DNA of 32,077 nucleotides, from positions 1 through 32,077 of the forward strand of contig NZ_QNFZ01000160.1 in assembly GCF_003313395.1 (NCBI RefSeq), read 5' to 3'. A program made the position numbers and the translations under genes. The notes below the pieces were generated by a model. The model was not told the DNA's origin and did no database searches. It worked only from the letters and a program-made list of their open reading frames with translations. This document shows positions 31,478 through 32,077 of the stretch, one piece after another; within the stretch, counting starts at the first letter, position 1; every line of letters begins with the position of its first letter. Origin of the DNA: Nonomuraea lactucae. GTDB taxonomy: Bacteria; Actinomycetota; Actinomycetes; Streptosporangiales; Streptosporangiaceae.

Positions 31478-31828
31478 ATGATCCTGGGCATCGGGGTGGA
31501 CGTGGTCGACATCGCACGGTTCGAGGCGGCGCTGGAGCGCACGCCGGGCCTGCGCGGGCGGCTGTTCACCGAGGGGGAGCGGGATCTGCCCCCGCACTCC
31601 CTGGCCGCCAGGTTCGCCGCCAAGGAGGCCGTGGCCAAGGCGCTCGGCGTGCCCAAGGGCGTCGGCCACCTGGAGGCCGAGGTGCGCCGCGACGAGGACG
31701 GGCGGCCCGAGGTGCACGTGACGGGCAAGGCGGCCGAGGTCGCCTACGGGCTCGGGGTCAAGCGATGGCACCTGTCGCTCAGCCACGACGCGGGCGTGGC
31801 CGTGGCCTACGTGATCGCGGAGGGATAG
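31478..31828 (+). CDS. acpS: Holo-[acyl-carrier-protein] synthase
   Basis: AcpS transfers 4'-phosphopantetheine from CoA to apo-ACP. The 116-residue product starts [16 protein letters not shown] and has D8 and E50 ([12 protein letters not shown]) as metal ligands, and the C-terminal [19 protein letters not shown]. Length is normal. It is 28 nt after the PhoX-like gene and 10 nt before nnr, a pairing common in actinomycetes. It uses CoA, linking it to coaA across the same locus. Confidence 0.97.
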   Translation: MILGIGVDVVDIARFEAALERTPGLRGRLFTEGERDLPPHSLAARFAAKEAVAKALGVPKGVGHLEAEVRRDEDGRPEVHVTGKAAEVAYGLGVKRWHLSLSHDAGVAVAYVIAEG

Positions 31829-31831
31829 CTT
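31826..31831 (+). promoter_or_regulatory. Possible -10 element overlapping the acpS stop
   Basis: TAGCTT includes the acpS TAG and lies 7 nt before the nnr ATG. It fits the TAnnnT leaderless pattern, but could be chance, as co-transcription with acpS is also plausible. Confidence 0.3.
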
Positions 31832-31838
31832 CGGACCC

Positions 31839-32077
31839 ATGCTCACCGCCTACACCGCCGACCAGATCCGGACCGCCGAGCGCGAGCTGATGGCGCGCCT
31901 GCCCGAGGGCACGCTCATGCGGCGCGCCGCGTCCGGGCTCGCCGCCGTCTGCGCCGCGGTGCTCGGCACCGTGTACGGTGCTCGCGTGCTGCTGCTCGTG
32001 GGCGGCGGCGACAACGGCGGCGACGCGCTGTACGCCGGAGCCGGGCTGGCGCGGCGCGGGGCCCGGGTCGAGGCGGT
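31839..32077 (+). CDS. nnr: NAD(P)H-hydrate repair enzyme, N-terminal part (partial)
   Basis: The window ends inside this gene; 79 codons are visible, starting MLTAYTADQIRTAERELMA. The YjeF_N epimerase domain is recognised by TADQIRTAE and the VGGGDNGGDALYAGAGLARRG nucleotide loop (read in parts). In actinobacteria the gene usually also codes a C-terminal ADP-dependent dehydratase; that part is outside. The enzyme repairs hydrated NAD(P)H. Order acpS-nnr is conserved. Confidence 0.9.
   Translation, partial: MLTAYTADQIRTAERELMARLPEGTLMRRAASGLAAVCAAVLGTVYGARVLLLVGGGDNGGDALYAGAGLARRGARVEA

Noticed and set aside
1-32077. tRNA, rRNA, insertion sequences, integrases
   Set aside because: No cloverleaf-like CCA-end sequence, transposase or integrase motif was seen on either strand.

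Overview
The window is high-GC actinobacterial chromosome, most likely Streptosporangiales (Nonomuraea/Streptosporangium-like; this rank is inference). The basis is a base composition near 70% GC, frequent GTG and TTG starts, C+ (zinc-binding) forms of S14, S4 and L36, long Ala/Pro-rich tails on ribosomal proteins, and the conserved order of the S10-spc-alpha ribosomal clusters followed by rplM-rpsI-glmM and coaA...acpS-nnr.

Bases 1-14068 are the translation core, all on the + strand: the end of rpsC, rplP-rpmC-rpsQ (end of S10 cluster), rplN-rplX-rplE-rpsN, rpsH-rplF-rplR-rpsE-rpmD-rplO, secY-adk-map (spc cluster), two accessory small genes, infA-rpmJ, rpsM-rpsK-rpsD-rpoA-rplQ (alpha cluster), then truA. 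Genes inside blocks touch or overlap (several TGATG junctions). Block borders carry 100-320 nt intergenic regions packed with strong hairpins, probably terminators, attenuators or autoregulatory leaders.

Bases 15123-19982 are three genes on the - strand: two adjacent paralogous single-pass membrane proteins with long Pro-rich cytoplasmic parts and a shared outer domain, and a membrane-anchored CAP-domain protein. Bases 20090-22671 are a + strand rplM-rpsI-glmM operon with a near-consensus promoter and a strong terminator.

Bases 22677-29842 are all on the - strand. From upstream to downstream they hold coaA, a DUF389 membrane protein, two interleaved ABC ATPase/permease pairs with overlapping ends, and finally a translationally coupled AAA ATPase plus PIN-like nuclease pair of distinctly lower GC. 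That pair is the best candidate for an acquired, undescribed (possibly defence) module. The + strand resumes at 30034 with a Tat-exported PhoX/DUF839 phosphatase, acpS and a truncated nnr; glmS, often found beside coaA/acpS in actinomycetes, is not here.

A recurring theme in the second half is a TAnnnT -10 element lying 6-7 nt before the start codon (two type-II membrane proteins, AAA ATPase, ABC ATPase, coaA, acpS, nnr), which predicts leaderless mRNAs. The ribosomal genes mostly use Shine-Dalgarno sites or coupling.
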